Source: Planctomycetes bacterium ADurb.Bin069
GTDB taxonomy: Bacteria; Planctomycetota; UBA8108; UBA8890; UBA8898
Assembly (NCBI GenBank): GCA_002070955.1
Contig: MWEK01000006.1
Span: 102,325 to 166,324 of the forward strand
DNA length: 64,000 nucleotides
Direction of reading: 5' to 3'
Part shown: positions 14,254 through 22,480 of the stretch, in pieces
How positions within the stretch are numbered: the stretch's first letter is position 1
How the letters are laid out: each line of letters starts with the position of its first letter
Made by a program: the position numbers and the translations under genes
Notes under the pieces: model-generated
The model's input: only the letters and a program-made list of their open reading frames with translations
Database searches by the model: none
What the model was told of the DNA's origin: nothing

Positions 14254-16640
14254 TGGGGAGGGGCGGCGTGGGGCACAGGAAGGAACGGCGAGCCGCCGGC
14301 GCGCGATACGCGCCGTTGCTGCTGCTGCCGCTGGCGTGCGCCGCGGCCGGCGCCGGCGCGCCTTCGGCGGAGGGGCCGGCGCCGGCGGTCGTAGGCTCCC
14401 GGAGCTGCAAGCGCTGCCACGAGGACTTCTACGAGAAATGGGTTTCCTCCTGGCATGGGCTCGCCATGCAGCCTTATTCGAAGGCCTGGGCCGCGCGGAC
14501 GCTGGTTCCCATGGAGGCGCCCATCGCGGTGCGCGGCACGCGCTACCGCTTCGACCTGAACGCCGGCGCCGTGCTGGAGGAGGTCTCGGTCGGAGTCAAG
14601 ACTTACCCCCTGGCCCACGTCATGGGGGGCAAGAACACGGCGTACTTCCTGACGCCCTTCGTCCGCGGGCGGCTGCAGGTCCTGCCGCTCGCCTTCGACA
14701 CCCGGCGGCGGGAGTGGTATGACACGACGGGGAGCATGGTGCGCCACTTCCCCCACGCGGTCGACGCCCCCGTCGACTGGACCGATCCGTTTCTGACGTT
14801 CAACACCTCGTGCTACGGATGCCACGTGTCGCAGATCTCGAAGCGCTACGACCTCGCCACCGACGCTTACCGCACCGAGTGGGTCGAGCCCGGCATCAAC
14901 TGCGAGACGTGCCACGGGCCGGGAGAGCGGCACGTCGCGGCGATGGAGGCGCTGGCGCCGGGCGCGGCGCCCGGGGACTTGGAGATCATCGCTGCCAGGC
15001 GGTTGACGCCGGCGCAGACCAACTCGCTGTGCGGCGCATGCCACGCGAAGGCCGGGCCGTTCACGGCGGGCCTCATGCCGGGCGACGAGTTTTTCGACCA
15101 CTACGTGCTCACTTGTCTCGAGCACCCCGACTTCCACCCCGACGGCCGCGACCTCGGGGAGAATTTCACCCATACGACCTGGCTGCTGAGCCCCTGCCTC
15201 AAGGCGCCCGACCTCACGTGCATGCACTGCCACACGTCGTCGGGCAGGAACAAGCACGCCGGCGCCGCGGCGGACAACGCCTGCCTCCCGTGCCACGAGC
15301 GGCAGGTGGGGAACCCGGCGGCGCATTCGCATCATACCGCCGAGAGCGAGGGAAGCCGGTGCGTCGCCTGCCACATGCCGGAGACCGAGTTCGCGCGCAT
15401 GCGGCGCCACGACCACAGCATGCGCCCCCCCGCGCCCGCCGCGACCGCCGCGTTCGGCTCGCCGAACGCCTGCGGCATCTGCCACCCCGACAAGGACGCG
15501 GCCTGGGCCGACCGCCTCGTCCGGGAATGGTATCCGCGCGACTACCAGGCGCCGATGCTGTGGACGGGCGCGCTCGTGGCCGCGGCGCGCGCCCGCCGCT
15601 GGGAGCGCCTGGAGGAGATGGGCGATTACGTGGCGGGCCGCGGCCGCAACGAGGTGGTCGCGGCGTCGCTGGTGCGGCTCCTCGCGGCCTGCGAGGACGC
15701 CCGCAAGTGGCCCGTGGTGTACGCGGCGGCGCGGGATCCTTCGCCCCTGGTGCGCGGCAGCGCGGCGCGGGCGCTGGCGGCCGCGCCGGCGCCGGACCCC
15801 CGCCGCGCCCTCGAGGTCCTGGGCGAGCTGGCGCGCGATCCGCGGCGCGGCGTCAGGTTCGAGGCGGCGTCGGTGCTCGCGCGCGTTCCGGTCGAGGCCC
15901 TGCCCGCCGCCGCCCGCGCGGCGGCCGCCGCCTGCATCGCCGAATACGAAACGCTGCTCCGCGCCCGCACCGATGACTTCGCCGGCCACTACAACTTGGG
16001 GAACCTCGCCCAAGACCGGGGCGACTTCGACAAGGCGCTGGCGAGCTATGCGGCGGCGCGGCGGCTCAACCCGTCGTTCATCCCGGCGCGCGTCAACATG
16101 GCTCTTTGCCACGCGCGGCGCGGCGACAACGACGCGGCCGAACGCGAGCTCAGGGACGCCCTGCGCATCGAACCGCAGAGCGCCGAGGCGCTCTTCAATC
16201 TCGGGCTCCTGCGGGCCGAGCGGGGCGATCCGGGCGAGGCGGAGCAGTGCCTGCGCGCCGCGCTGAAGGCCGACCCGCACCTCGCGCAGGCGGCGTACAA
16301 CCTCGCCGTGATGGTGATCGGAGAGCGTCCCGACGAGGGGCTGAGGCTCTTCATGCAGGCGGTGGAGGAGGCGCCGTCGGAGCCGCGCTACTCCTATGCC
16401 TTCGCCTTTCACCTGCGCCGCCTGGGCGAGCCCCGCCGCGCCATCGAAATCCTGCGCTCTCTCGGCGCGCGGAGCCCGCCTGGCGGCGAGGTGATCGCGC
16501 TGCTCGGCCTGCTCTACGAGGAAACCGGCGCGTTGGACGAGGCTCGGGCCCTCTATCGCGAGGCGCGCGGGCGCGCCGACCTGCCCGAAGGAGTCAGGCT
16601 GGAATGCGCGGCGCGGCTGGCGGCGTTGGAGGGACGTTGA
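14253..16640 (+). CDS. Octaheme cytochrome c with HEAT-like and TPR C-terminal regions
   Basis: A 795-residue exported multiheme protein. A signal peptide (about residues 15-35) is followed by eight CxxCH heme-attachment motifs at residues near 52, 187, 217, 260, 323, 344, 370 and 407 (CKRCH, CYGCH, CETCH, CGACH, CMHCH, CLPCH, CVACH, CGICH). The HGPGE-type segment after CETCH and the GSPNACGICH pattern are typical of the cytochrome c554/c552-like multiheme proteins often found fused to TPRs. Residues about 430-560 are helical HEAT-like; residues about 565-795 contain at least five TPRs (for example HYNLGNLAQDRGDFDKALAS). It probably passes electrons in the periplasm or at the outer membrane while docking partners through the TPRs. 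The start overlaps the barrel gene's stop. The electron donor and acceptor are unknown. Confidence 0.85.
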   Translation: MGRGGVGHRKERRAAGARYAPLLLLPLACAAAGAGAPSAEGPAPAVVGSRSCKRCHEDFYEKWVSSWHGLAMQPYSKAWAARTLVPMEAPIAVRGTRYRFDLNAGAVLEEVSVGVKTYPLAHVMGGKNTAYFLTPFVRGRLQVLPLAFDTRRREWYDTTGSMVRHFPHAVDAPVDWTDPFLTFNTSCYGCHVSQISKRYDLATDAYRTEWVEPGINCETCHGPGERHVAAMEALAPGAAPGDLEIIAARRLTPAQTNSLCGACHAKAGPFTAGLMPGDEFFDHYVLTCLEHPDFHPDGRDLGENFTHTTWLLSPCLKAPDLTCMHCHTSSGRNKHAGAAADNACLPCHERQVGNPAAHSHHTAESEGSRCVACHMPETEFARMRRHDHSMRPPAPAATAAFGSPNACGICHPDKDAAWADRLVREWYPRDYQAPMLWTGALVAAARARRWERLEEMGDYVAGRGRNEVVAASLVRLLAACEDARKWPVVYAAARDPSPLVRGSAARALAAAPAPDPRRALEVLGELARDPRRGVRFEAASVLARVPVEALPAAARAAAAACIAEYETLLRARTDDFAGHYNLGNLAQDRGDFDKALASYAAARRLNPSFIPARVNMALCHARRGDNDAAERELRDALRIEPQSAEALFNLGLLRAERGDPGEAEQCLRAALKADPHLAQAAYNLAVMVIGERPDEGLRLFMQAVEEAPSEPRYSYAFAFHLRRLGEPRRAIEILRSLGARSPPGGEVIALLGLLYEETGALDEARALYREARGRADLPEGVRLECAARLAALEGR

Positions 16641-16775
16641 CGCCGGCTGGGCCCCGCGAAGCGCTTTCCGCATGAACAGGATCGACGCCGGCAGGCCGGC
16701 TTACGGCCTTGGCGCGCCCCCCGATGCGGAACTTCTGTCCTGCACGGGGCCAGGCAGCCGCCCGGAACGGTTCAA

Positions 16776-16804
16776 TTGACGCCCCTGCCGCCCAGGTCTA
16801 TATT
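16776..16804 (+). promoter_or_regulatory. Promoter of the antiporter gene, placing the start site at the ATG
   Basis: TTGACG at 16776-16781 and TATATT at 16799-16804 with an ideal 17-base spacer. The ATG at 16811 begins only six bases after the -10 box, so transcription should start at or within a base or two of the start codon: a leaderless mRNA. No ribosome site is present. Confidence 0.68.
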
Positions 16805-16810
16805 GGGAAC

Positions 16811-18319
16811 ATGATACCGATCGAATACGTCCTGCTGATAGGATCGCTCCTGATCATCATCAGCATCGGCGTCGCCAGGCTCTCGGAGGACTTCGGGGTT
16901 CCGGTCCTCTTGTTGTTTCTCGGCATCGGCATGCTCGCCGGCTCCGAAGGGCCGGGCCGCATCGTATTCCACAACGCCGAGTTGGCCCAGGCCGTGGGCA
17001 TCATGGCCCTGGTCGTCATTCTTTTCGCGGGCGGGCTTGACACGAGCTGGTCCGATGTCAAGCCGGTGTTCCGATCGGCCGCAAGCCTCGCGACGCTGGG
17101 CGTCTTTCTCACGGCCGTGGCGGTGGGCCTCTTTGCCCACGTCGCCCTGGACTTCCCGCTTCTGCCCGGCCTGCTGCTCGGCGCGGTCGGTTCCTCCACC
17201 GATGCCGCCGCGGTCTTCTCGGTGCTCCGCTCGAAGAAGATCAGCCTGCGGGGCCTGCTCAAACCCCTGCTGGAGCTGGAGTCGGGCAGCAACGACCCCA
17301 TGGCGGTCCTGCTCACCGTGGGGTTGATTCAAATCATTACCAATCCCGAGACGTCGTCCTTTTCCCTGGTCACGCTCTTCGTCGTTCAGATGGGACTCGG
17401 CATCCTGTTTGGGATCGCCTTCGGCAAGGCCATGGTCCTCCTGCTCAATCGTTTGAATTCCTATTACGAGGGGGTCTATCCCGTGTTCGCCCTGGCGCTG
17501 GTGGCGCTTACCTACGGCGTCACCGCGGCGGCCGGCGGCAGCGGTTTCATGGCCGTCTATATCGCGGGCTTGATCGCTGGCAACAGCCAGTTCGTGTACA
17601 AGAAGAGCATGCTGCGGTTTTTCGACGGGCTTGCCTGGCTGAGCCAGATCACCATGTTCGTCACCCTGGGGCTGCTCGTTTATCCATCTAAAATCATCGA
17701 TGTCATTTGGGCCGGCCTCGCCTGTTCCGCCTTTCTGATGTTCGTCGCCCGGCCGCTGAGCGTCGTTCTGTCGCTGCTTGCGGTGCGCTTGGGGTGGCGG
17801 GAGAAGGCCCTGGTCAGTTGGGTCGGCCTGAGGGGCGCGGTCCCCGTGGTGCTGGCGACGTTTCCCCTCGTCGCGAAGCTGGAGGAATCCGAGGCGATTT
17901 TCAACATCATCTTTTTCATCGTCCTCACCTCGGCGCTCTTCCAGGGGTGGTCGATCCCCGTGGTGGCGCGCCTGCTGGGCCTGCAGGCGCCGCTCAAGAT
18001 CAAACGGAGATCTCCCATCGAATTCGAGCCCTTGGATGGAGTGGACACCGAGCTCGTCGAATTCATCATTCCCTACACTTCCGCCGTCACCGGGAAGCCG
18101 ATCGTGGAGTTGGGCCTGCCCCGCGACAGCCTCATCGTCCTGATAAACCGGAACGAGAAGTTCATGGTGCCGAGCGGGGGCACCGTGCTCGAGGCGGGCG
18201 ATGTCGTCCTCGTGTTGGCGAACAAGAACAACCTGGCCGAAATCCGGCAGACGCTGATGCGGTGGAAGAAGCCCAAAGAGGAAGAGCCGGACCAGAAGGC
18301 GGCGGCGAAGCAGCCTTGA
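16811..18319 (+). CDS. Cation/proton antiporter, CPA1 NhaP2/CvrA type with C-terminal RCK-C domain
   Basis: A 502-residue inner-membrane antiporter exchanging K+ or Na+ for H+. Residues 1 to about 395 hold 12-13 helices. The core signature is intact: GSSTDAAAVFSVLRS, then ESGSNDPMAVLLT with the Asn-Asp pair that binds the cation. The late motif WVGLRGAVPVVLATFPL is also typical of CPA1. Residues about 420-485 are a cytosolic TrkA-C/RCK-C-like regulatory domain (IVELGLPRDSLIVLINRN to GDVVLVLANKNNL), the arrangement of the potassium/proton antiporters CvrA/NhaP2. The tail is Lys/Glu-rich. The start at 16811 was preferred over one at 16709 because the promoter lies between them. It is monocistronic. 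Confidence 0.9.
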   Translation: MIPIEYVLLIGSLLIIISIGVARLSEDFGVPVLLLFLGIGMLAGSEGPGRIVFHNAELAQAVGIMALVVILFAGGLDTSWSDVKPVFRSAASLATLGVFLTAVAVGLFAHVALDFPLLPGLLLGAVGSSTDAAAVFSVLRSKKISLRGLLKPLLELESGSNDPMAVLLTVGLIQIITNPETSSFSLVTLFVVQMGLGILFGIAFGKAMVLLLNRLNSYYEGVYPVFALALVALTYGVTAAAGGSGFMAVYIAGLIAGNSQFVYKKSMLRFFDGLAWLSQITMFVTLGLLVYPSKIIDVIWAGLACSAFLMFVARPLSVVLSLLAVRLGWREKALVSWVGLRGAVPVVLATFPLVAKLEESEAIFNIIFFIVLTSALFQGWSIPVVARLLGLQAPLKIKRRSPIEFEPLDGVDTELVEFIIPYTSAVTGKPIVELGLPRDSLIVLINRNEKFMVPSGGTVLEAGDVVLVLANKNNLAEIRQTLMRWKKPKEEEPDQKAAAKQP

Positions 18320-18422
18320 GCTTCCCCGCGGTGGTCGGCCGGCGGCTGGCGAAGCGCTCCATTCCGAAGCTTGCGCCGGATCCCGGGTCGTTGCCCCGTT
18401 TTGTGTTGCGCCCCGCCGTCCC

Positions 18423-18450
18423 TTGATTGACGGCCCGCGCCATCTATGAT
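18423..18450 (+). promoter_or_regulatory. Promoter of the MEMO-AMMECR1 gene
   Basis: TTGATT at 18423-18428 and TATGAT at 18445-18450 with a 16-base spacer. The ATG at 18481 lies 30 bases downstream behind GAGGTG. Confidence 0.5.
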
Positions 18451-18480
18451 GAGGGCGGCCGAGCGTGCGAGGTGAGCGCC

Positions 18481-20046
18481 ATGCGGACGATGCGACTGAG
18501 TGCGTGCGCGGTCTTGTGCGGCTGGATGGGGGCTTGTGCCGCGCCTGCCGCCGGCAAGGCCGTCCGGGAGCCCGCCGTCGCGGGCGCGTTCTATCCCGCC
18601 GGCCCGGAGGCGCTCCGGAGCGCGATCGAGGGCTGCCTGCGCGTCCAGCCCGACTTCGGAGATCTCCGCCCGTCCGCGCTTATCGCGCCCCACGCCGGAT
18701 ACGTCTACTCGGGAAAGTGCGCGGGGGCGGCGTACAGTCTCCTGAGGGGCATGAAGTTCGCGCGCGTGATCCTCCTCGGGCCGAGCCATTACGGCCGTTT
18801 CCGGGGCGCGGCGCTGCCGGACTATGCCGCCTTCCGGACGCCGCTTGGCGTTGTGCCCGTCGACGTCGAGGCGGTGGCGGCGCTGCGCGCGCAAGCGTTT
18901 TTCTCCTTCCAGGGCGAAGCCGACCGCCGCGAGCACTCCCTCGAGGTGCAGGTGCCGTTCCTGCAGGCGGTGCTCCCGCCTTTCAAGCTGCTGCCCATCC
19001 TGGTCGGCGCCCTGGACGGCGGCGACGCCGCGCAGGCGGCCGCGGCGCTCGCGCCCTTCGCCGGCGAGGACGCCCTTGTGGTCGCCAGTTCGGATTTCAC
19101 CCATTTCGGCGCGCGCTTCGGCTTCACGCCCTTCACGCGCGACATCGAGGCGGGCATCCGCGCCCTGGATTTCGGCGCGCTCGCGCCGATTCTGGCGGGC
19201 AAGCAGGCCGCGTTTTCAGACTACATTGCGCGAACGGGCGCGACGGTGTGCGGCCGCGACCCCATCGGCGTGCTCCTGGAGATCGTGGCGCGCCGGCCCG
19301 GCTCGGCGGGGGCTCCCGGCGTCTTGTTGTCCTATGCGACCTCGGGCGAGATGACGGGCGCCCGGAGCGATGCCGCGCTGCTGAGCCAGGGGAGCGTGAG
19401 CTACGCGAGCGTCGCGTTCTGCCGGCCCGGCGCCGTGAAAGGGGGTGGAGCCGTGGAGCCGTTGGATCTGCTGCCGCGGGACCGGAAGATCGCGAGAGAA
19501 TCCGAGAAAAAACTGCTTGCGCTGGCGCGCGGCGTCATCGTGCGCTACCTGGACGGCGAGCGGCACGAGGACCCGGGCGCCTACGTCGACTGGGCGGCGC
19601 TGCCCCCCGAGGCGCGCTTCAAGGCGGGCGCCTTCGTGACCCTGAAGAAACGCGGCGAGCTGCGGGGCTGCATCGGCACGATCATGCCCGAGGAGGCGCT
19701 CTGGGAGGCGGTGGTCAAGAACGCGATAAACGCCGCGGCGCGCGACCGGCGCTTCGCGCCCGTCGCGAAGGAAGAAGCCGGCGAAATTTCCATCGAGATT
19801 TCCGTGCTGACGCCGCCGCGGGAGGTCAAAAGCCCCGAGGAGTTCACCGTCGGACGGCACGGCATCCTCATGGAGAAAGCCGGACGGCGCGCCATCTTCC
19901 TGCCGCAGGTCGCGCCCGAGCAGGGCTGGAACCGCGAGCAAACCCTCGATCACCTCGCCGTGAAGGCGGGGCTCGCGCCGGAGGCTTGGCGCGAGGGGAC
20001 GCGCTTCTGGGTCTTCGAGGCGCAGGTGTTCGGCGAGGATGAGTGA
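18481..20046 (+). CDS. MEMO1-AMMECR1 fusion protein (AmmeMemoRadiSam A+B) with N-terminal export signal
   Basis: A 521-residue fusion. Residues about 30-310 are the MEMO domain, related to LigB-type dioxygenases: the metal ligands are present in IAPHAGYVYSG (His), LLGPSHYGRF (His) and the late TVCGRDPIG (Cys), with DFTHFG and REHSLEVQVPFL in between. Residues about 345-521 are the AMMECR1 domain, with the invariant LRGCIG motif. In bacteria these two proteins usually accompany a radical-SAM protein as the AmmeMemoRadiSam system, whose function is unknown. Unusually, residues 1-25 look like a signal peptide, possibly a lipoprotein (LCGWMGACAA), which would place the protein outside the cytoplasm. 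The start at 18481 follows GAGGTG. It overlaps the following membrane protein gene by 8 bases. No radical-SAM partner is in the window. Confidence 0.88.
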   Translation: MRTMRLSACAVLCGWMGACAAPAAGKAVREPAVAGAFYPAGPEALRSAIEGCLRVQPDFGDLRPSALIAPHAGYVYSGKCAGAAYSLLRGMKFARVILLGPSHYGRFRGAALPDYAAFRTPLGVVPVDVEAVAALRAQAFFSFQGEADRREHSLEVQVPFLQAVLPPFKLLPILVGALDGGDAAQAAAALAPFAGEDALVVASSDFTHFGARFGFTPFTRDIEAGIRALDFGALAPILAGKQAAFSDYIARTGATVCGRDPIGVLLEIVARRPGSAGAPGVLLSYATSGEMTGARSDAALLSQGSVSYASVAFCRPGAVKGGGAVEPLDLLPRDRKIARESEKKLLALARGVIVRYLDGERHEDPGAYVDWAALPPEARFKAGAFVTLKKRGELRGCIGTIMPEEALWEAVVKNAINAAARDRRFAPVAKEEAGEISIEISVLTPPREVKSPEEFTVGRHGILMEKAGRRAIFLPQVAPEQGWNREQTLDHLAVKAGLAPEAWREGTRFWVFEAQVFGEDE

Positions 20047-22342
20047 CGGCCGCCCGCCGAACACATGCGCCGGCGGCGGCCGCGGAGCGAATGCCGTCAG
20101 AATCGCGGCCTTCGCGGCGGGGGCGGCGGCGCTGTGGGCCCAGGTCATCGCCGTCCGCGGGGGGCTGGTCGCCTTCGGCGGCAACGAATTGGTGCTGGCG
20201 CTTTTCTTCGCGTGGTGGCTCTTCGCGGTGGGCTTGGGAGCCCTCGCCGGCGGCGCGGCGCTCAGGCGCGCATCCGCGGAGGAGCTTCTGTGCGCGACGC
20301 TGCTTCTCTTCGCGGGCGTCGTCTTCTGGGAGTACGCGGCGGCGCGCGGGCTGCGCGGGCTGATCGGCCTGCCCGCGGGCGAATGCCCGCGCTTCGGCCA
20401 GGCCGCGGCGGGCCTCGCCCTCATCACGGTGCCCGTGAGCGGGCTGGTCGGCTTCCTGTTTCCGCTCTTGGCCGCGGCGCGCCGCGCCGGCGGCGCGGGG
20501 ACCGGCGAAATTTACGGCATCGAGGCGGCGGGAAGCCTGGCCGCGGCGTGCCTGGGCACCTACTGGTTCCTCGCGCAGGGAAGGGAGGACCTGCTTGCCT
20601 TCGGCGCCGTGGCGGGGCTGCTCCTGGCCGCGGCGGTATTCGCGCGGCGGCGCGCGGCGGCCGCCTGCGCGGGCCTCCTGCTCTTGTGGGGCTGCATCGG
20701 CGGCTTCAACTTGGGCGTATTGGGGGAGTGGGGCGACCGCCTCAGGTGGAGCGGCCTCATGGGCCCTTTTCTCCTTGAGCGGTCGGCGGACACGCCCTAC
20801 GGCAACATCGCCGTGCTAAAGCGGGCGGACCAGCGCCAGGTGTACTTCGACGGCCAACTCGCCTTCGCCTTTCCCGATCCCTTCGCCGACGAGACCGAGG
20901 TCCACATCGCGGCGAGCCAGGCGCCGAGGGTCGAACGGATCGTTCTCGTCGGAGGCTCGCCCGGCATGGTGGGGGAGCTGCTCAAGTACGGGCCGTCCGA
21001 GCTGCACCTGGCGCCCTTCGACCCGGCCCTGCCCGGGGTGCTCGCGCCGTTCCTGAACGCCGGCGAGAAAGCCGCGTTGGCCGCGCCCGCCGTTCGGATG
21101 CACAGTGACGATCCGCGCGGCTTGTTCCGCGCTTTGCCCGCCCGGAGCATCGATCTGATCCTGCTGGCGGCGCCGGAGCCGTCGTCGGCGGCCCTGAACC
21201 GCTTCTACACGGGGGAGTTCTTCGAGGAGATCGAGCGCGTACGCGCCGCGGAGGGCGTGCTCGCCCTGGGCATCGAGGCCGGAATCCACCTCGAGGAGGA
21301 CACGGCGGCCTATGCGGCGGCGTGCCTGGCGACGCTGCGGGCGGTGTTCCCCGAGGTCGTCGTCGCGGCGGGCGGCAGGCTGCGGTTCTTCGCATCCTCG
21401 GCGCCGGGGGCGCCGACGCGGGATCCGGACCTGCTGGCGCGGCGTTTCAGAAACCGCGGCATCGCGACGAAGTACTTCCGGGATGCGTTCTTCGCCGCGG
21501 GCGATGCCTTCCGGCCGGAGATGCTGGCGCGCACCGACGCGCGCCTGGCCCGCGGTCTCGCGGCCGCGGCGCCGGAGCGCGACACCCGGCCCACGCTTTT
21601 TCTGCGCCGCCTGATCGTCGCCGCGCGCCAGGCCGGCAGCGCGCTCGCCGAGCTTTTCAACGCGGTCCTCGGCCTCGCGCCGGCGCATGTCGCGCCTTGG
21701 GCGCTGATTCCCGGCCTGGCGATGCTGTGCCTGCGGCGGCGGCCGGCCGCGCCCGTCCTGGTGGCCGTCGGAGGCACGGGAGCTTGGGGCATGGCGCTGG
21801 CGCTCGTCCTTCTGCTCGCCTTCCAGGTGGTGAGCGGAAGCGTGTACCACAAAATAGGCATGCTCACGGGCGCCTTCATGTGCGGCGTGAGCGCGGGCGC
21901 GCTGTGGGGGCGGCGCGTGCGGCGCGGCCGCAGGGTCCTGCTCCTGGCCGAGGCGGCCGCCTGCGCCGCGGCGCTGGCCACGCCCGTCGTGATCTACACG
22001 GCCGCGGAACTGATGCGCGCGCCGGCGATGCGCCTGGCCGCCGCGGCCGAGATCGTACTCTATGTCTGGAACGGCATTCTGGGCGCCATCACGGGCTTGG
22101 AGTTCAGCGCCGCCAACCTGTGCCTGCGCGGCGAGGACTCGCGGCGCGGCCGGGCGGCGGCGCTGACCGACGGCGCCGACCACCTCGGCGCCTGCGCGGG
22201 GGCGCTCGTGACCGGGCTGGTGCTTCTGCCGAGCCTGGGCTTGACGGGCGCGGCGTTGTGCTGCGCGCTGCTCAAGGCGGGCACCCTGGGGGGGCTTGCG
22301 GCCGCGCGGCCGGGCGGCGGGAAAAGCCCGCCGCCGGCGTGA
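20039..22342 (+). CDS. Membrane spermidine-synthase-like protein
   Basis: A 767-residue integral membrane protein. About six helices (residues 15-225) precede a soluble methyltransferase-like Rossmann domain (about 240-480) that recalls spermidine synthase: TPYGNIAVLKR followed by VYFDGQLAFAFPDPFADE at the strand region, VERIVLVGGSPGMVGELLKYG, and a later FYTGEFFEEIERV. Another five or six helices (about 555-755) close the protein. In true spermidine synthases the GGG-x-G and D-x-D catalytic residues bind decarboxylated SAM and putrescine; here GGSPG is retained but the acidic catalytic pair is not obvious. Related fused proteins are widespread in PVC and Myxococcota genomes and their substrate is unknown. 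It is translated from within the end of the MEMO-AMMECR1 gene, so the pair probably works together. Confidence 0.78.
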   Translation: MSDGRPPNTCAGGGRGANAVRIAAFAAGAAALWAQVIAVRGGLVAFGGNELVLALFFAWWLFAVGLGALAGGAALRRASAEELLCATLLLFAGVVFWEYAAARGLRGLIGLPAGECPRFGQAAAGLALITVPVSGLVGFLFPLLAAARRAGGAGTGEIYGIEAAGSLAAACLGTYWFLAQGREDLLAFGAVAGLLLAAAVFARRRAAAACAGLLLLWGCIGGFNLGVLGEWGDRLRWSGLMGPFLLERSADTPYGNIAVLKRADQRQVYFDGQLAFAFPDPFADETEVHIAASQAPRVERIVLVGGSPGMVGELLKYGPSELHLAPFDPALPGVLAPFLNAGEKAALAAPAVRMHSDDPRGLFRALPARSIDLILLAAPEPSSAALNRFYTGEFFEEIERVRAAEGVLALGIEAGIHLEEDTAAYAAACLATLRAVFPEVVVAAGGRLRFFASSAPGAPTRDPDLLARRFRNRGIATKYFRDAFFAAGDAFRPEMLARTDARLARGLAAAAPERDTRPTLFLRRLIVAARQAGSALAELFNAVLGLAPAHVAPWALIPGLAMLCLRRRPAAPVLVAVGGTGAWGMALALVLLLAFQVVSGSVYHKIGMLTGAFMCGVSAGALWGRRVRRGRRVLLLAEAAACAAALATPVVIYTAAELMRAPAMRLAAAAEIVLYVWNGILGAITGLEFSAANLCLRGEDSRRGRAAALTDGADHLGACAGALVTGLVLLPSLGLTGAALCCALLKAGTLGGLAAARPGGGKSPPPA

Positions 22343-22352
22343 TGGACCCCGA

Positions 22353-22381
22353 TTGCGCTTCGGGGCGATACATGCTATCGT
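22353..22381 (+). promoter_or_regulatory. Promoter of the CorA-like gene
   Basis: TTGCGC at 22353-22358 and TATCGT at 22376-22381 with a 17-base spacer, beginning 10 bases after the previous stop. The leader before the ATG at 22481 would be about 90 bases. Confidence 0.45.
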
Positions 22382-22480
22382 GGGCGGTTTGCCGCCGCGG
22401 GGGCGGTCCGCGGAATGCGGTCCGGGAAGTCACCGGCCCGCCGGCGAGGCGCCGGCGCGGCCCGGACGGGATGCACGCGT

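Noticed and set aside
14058..16673. An 871-residue antisense frame opposite the octaheme cytochrome gene
   Set aside because: The opposite strand has eight heme motifs, TPRs and a coupled start; the antisense product shows no recognisable features.
18481..20046. Two separate genes for MEMO and AMMECR1 joined by a sequencing error
   Set aside because: The frame is continuous with a short linker and no stop, frameshift or internal ribosome site between the domains; such fusions are known in bacteria.
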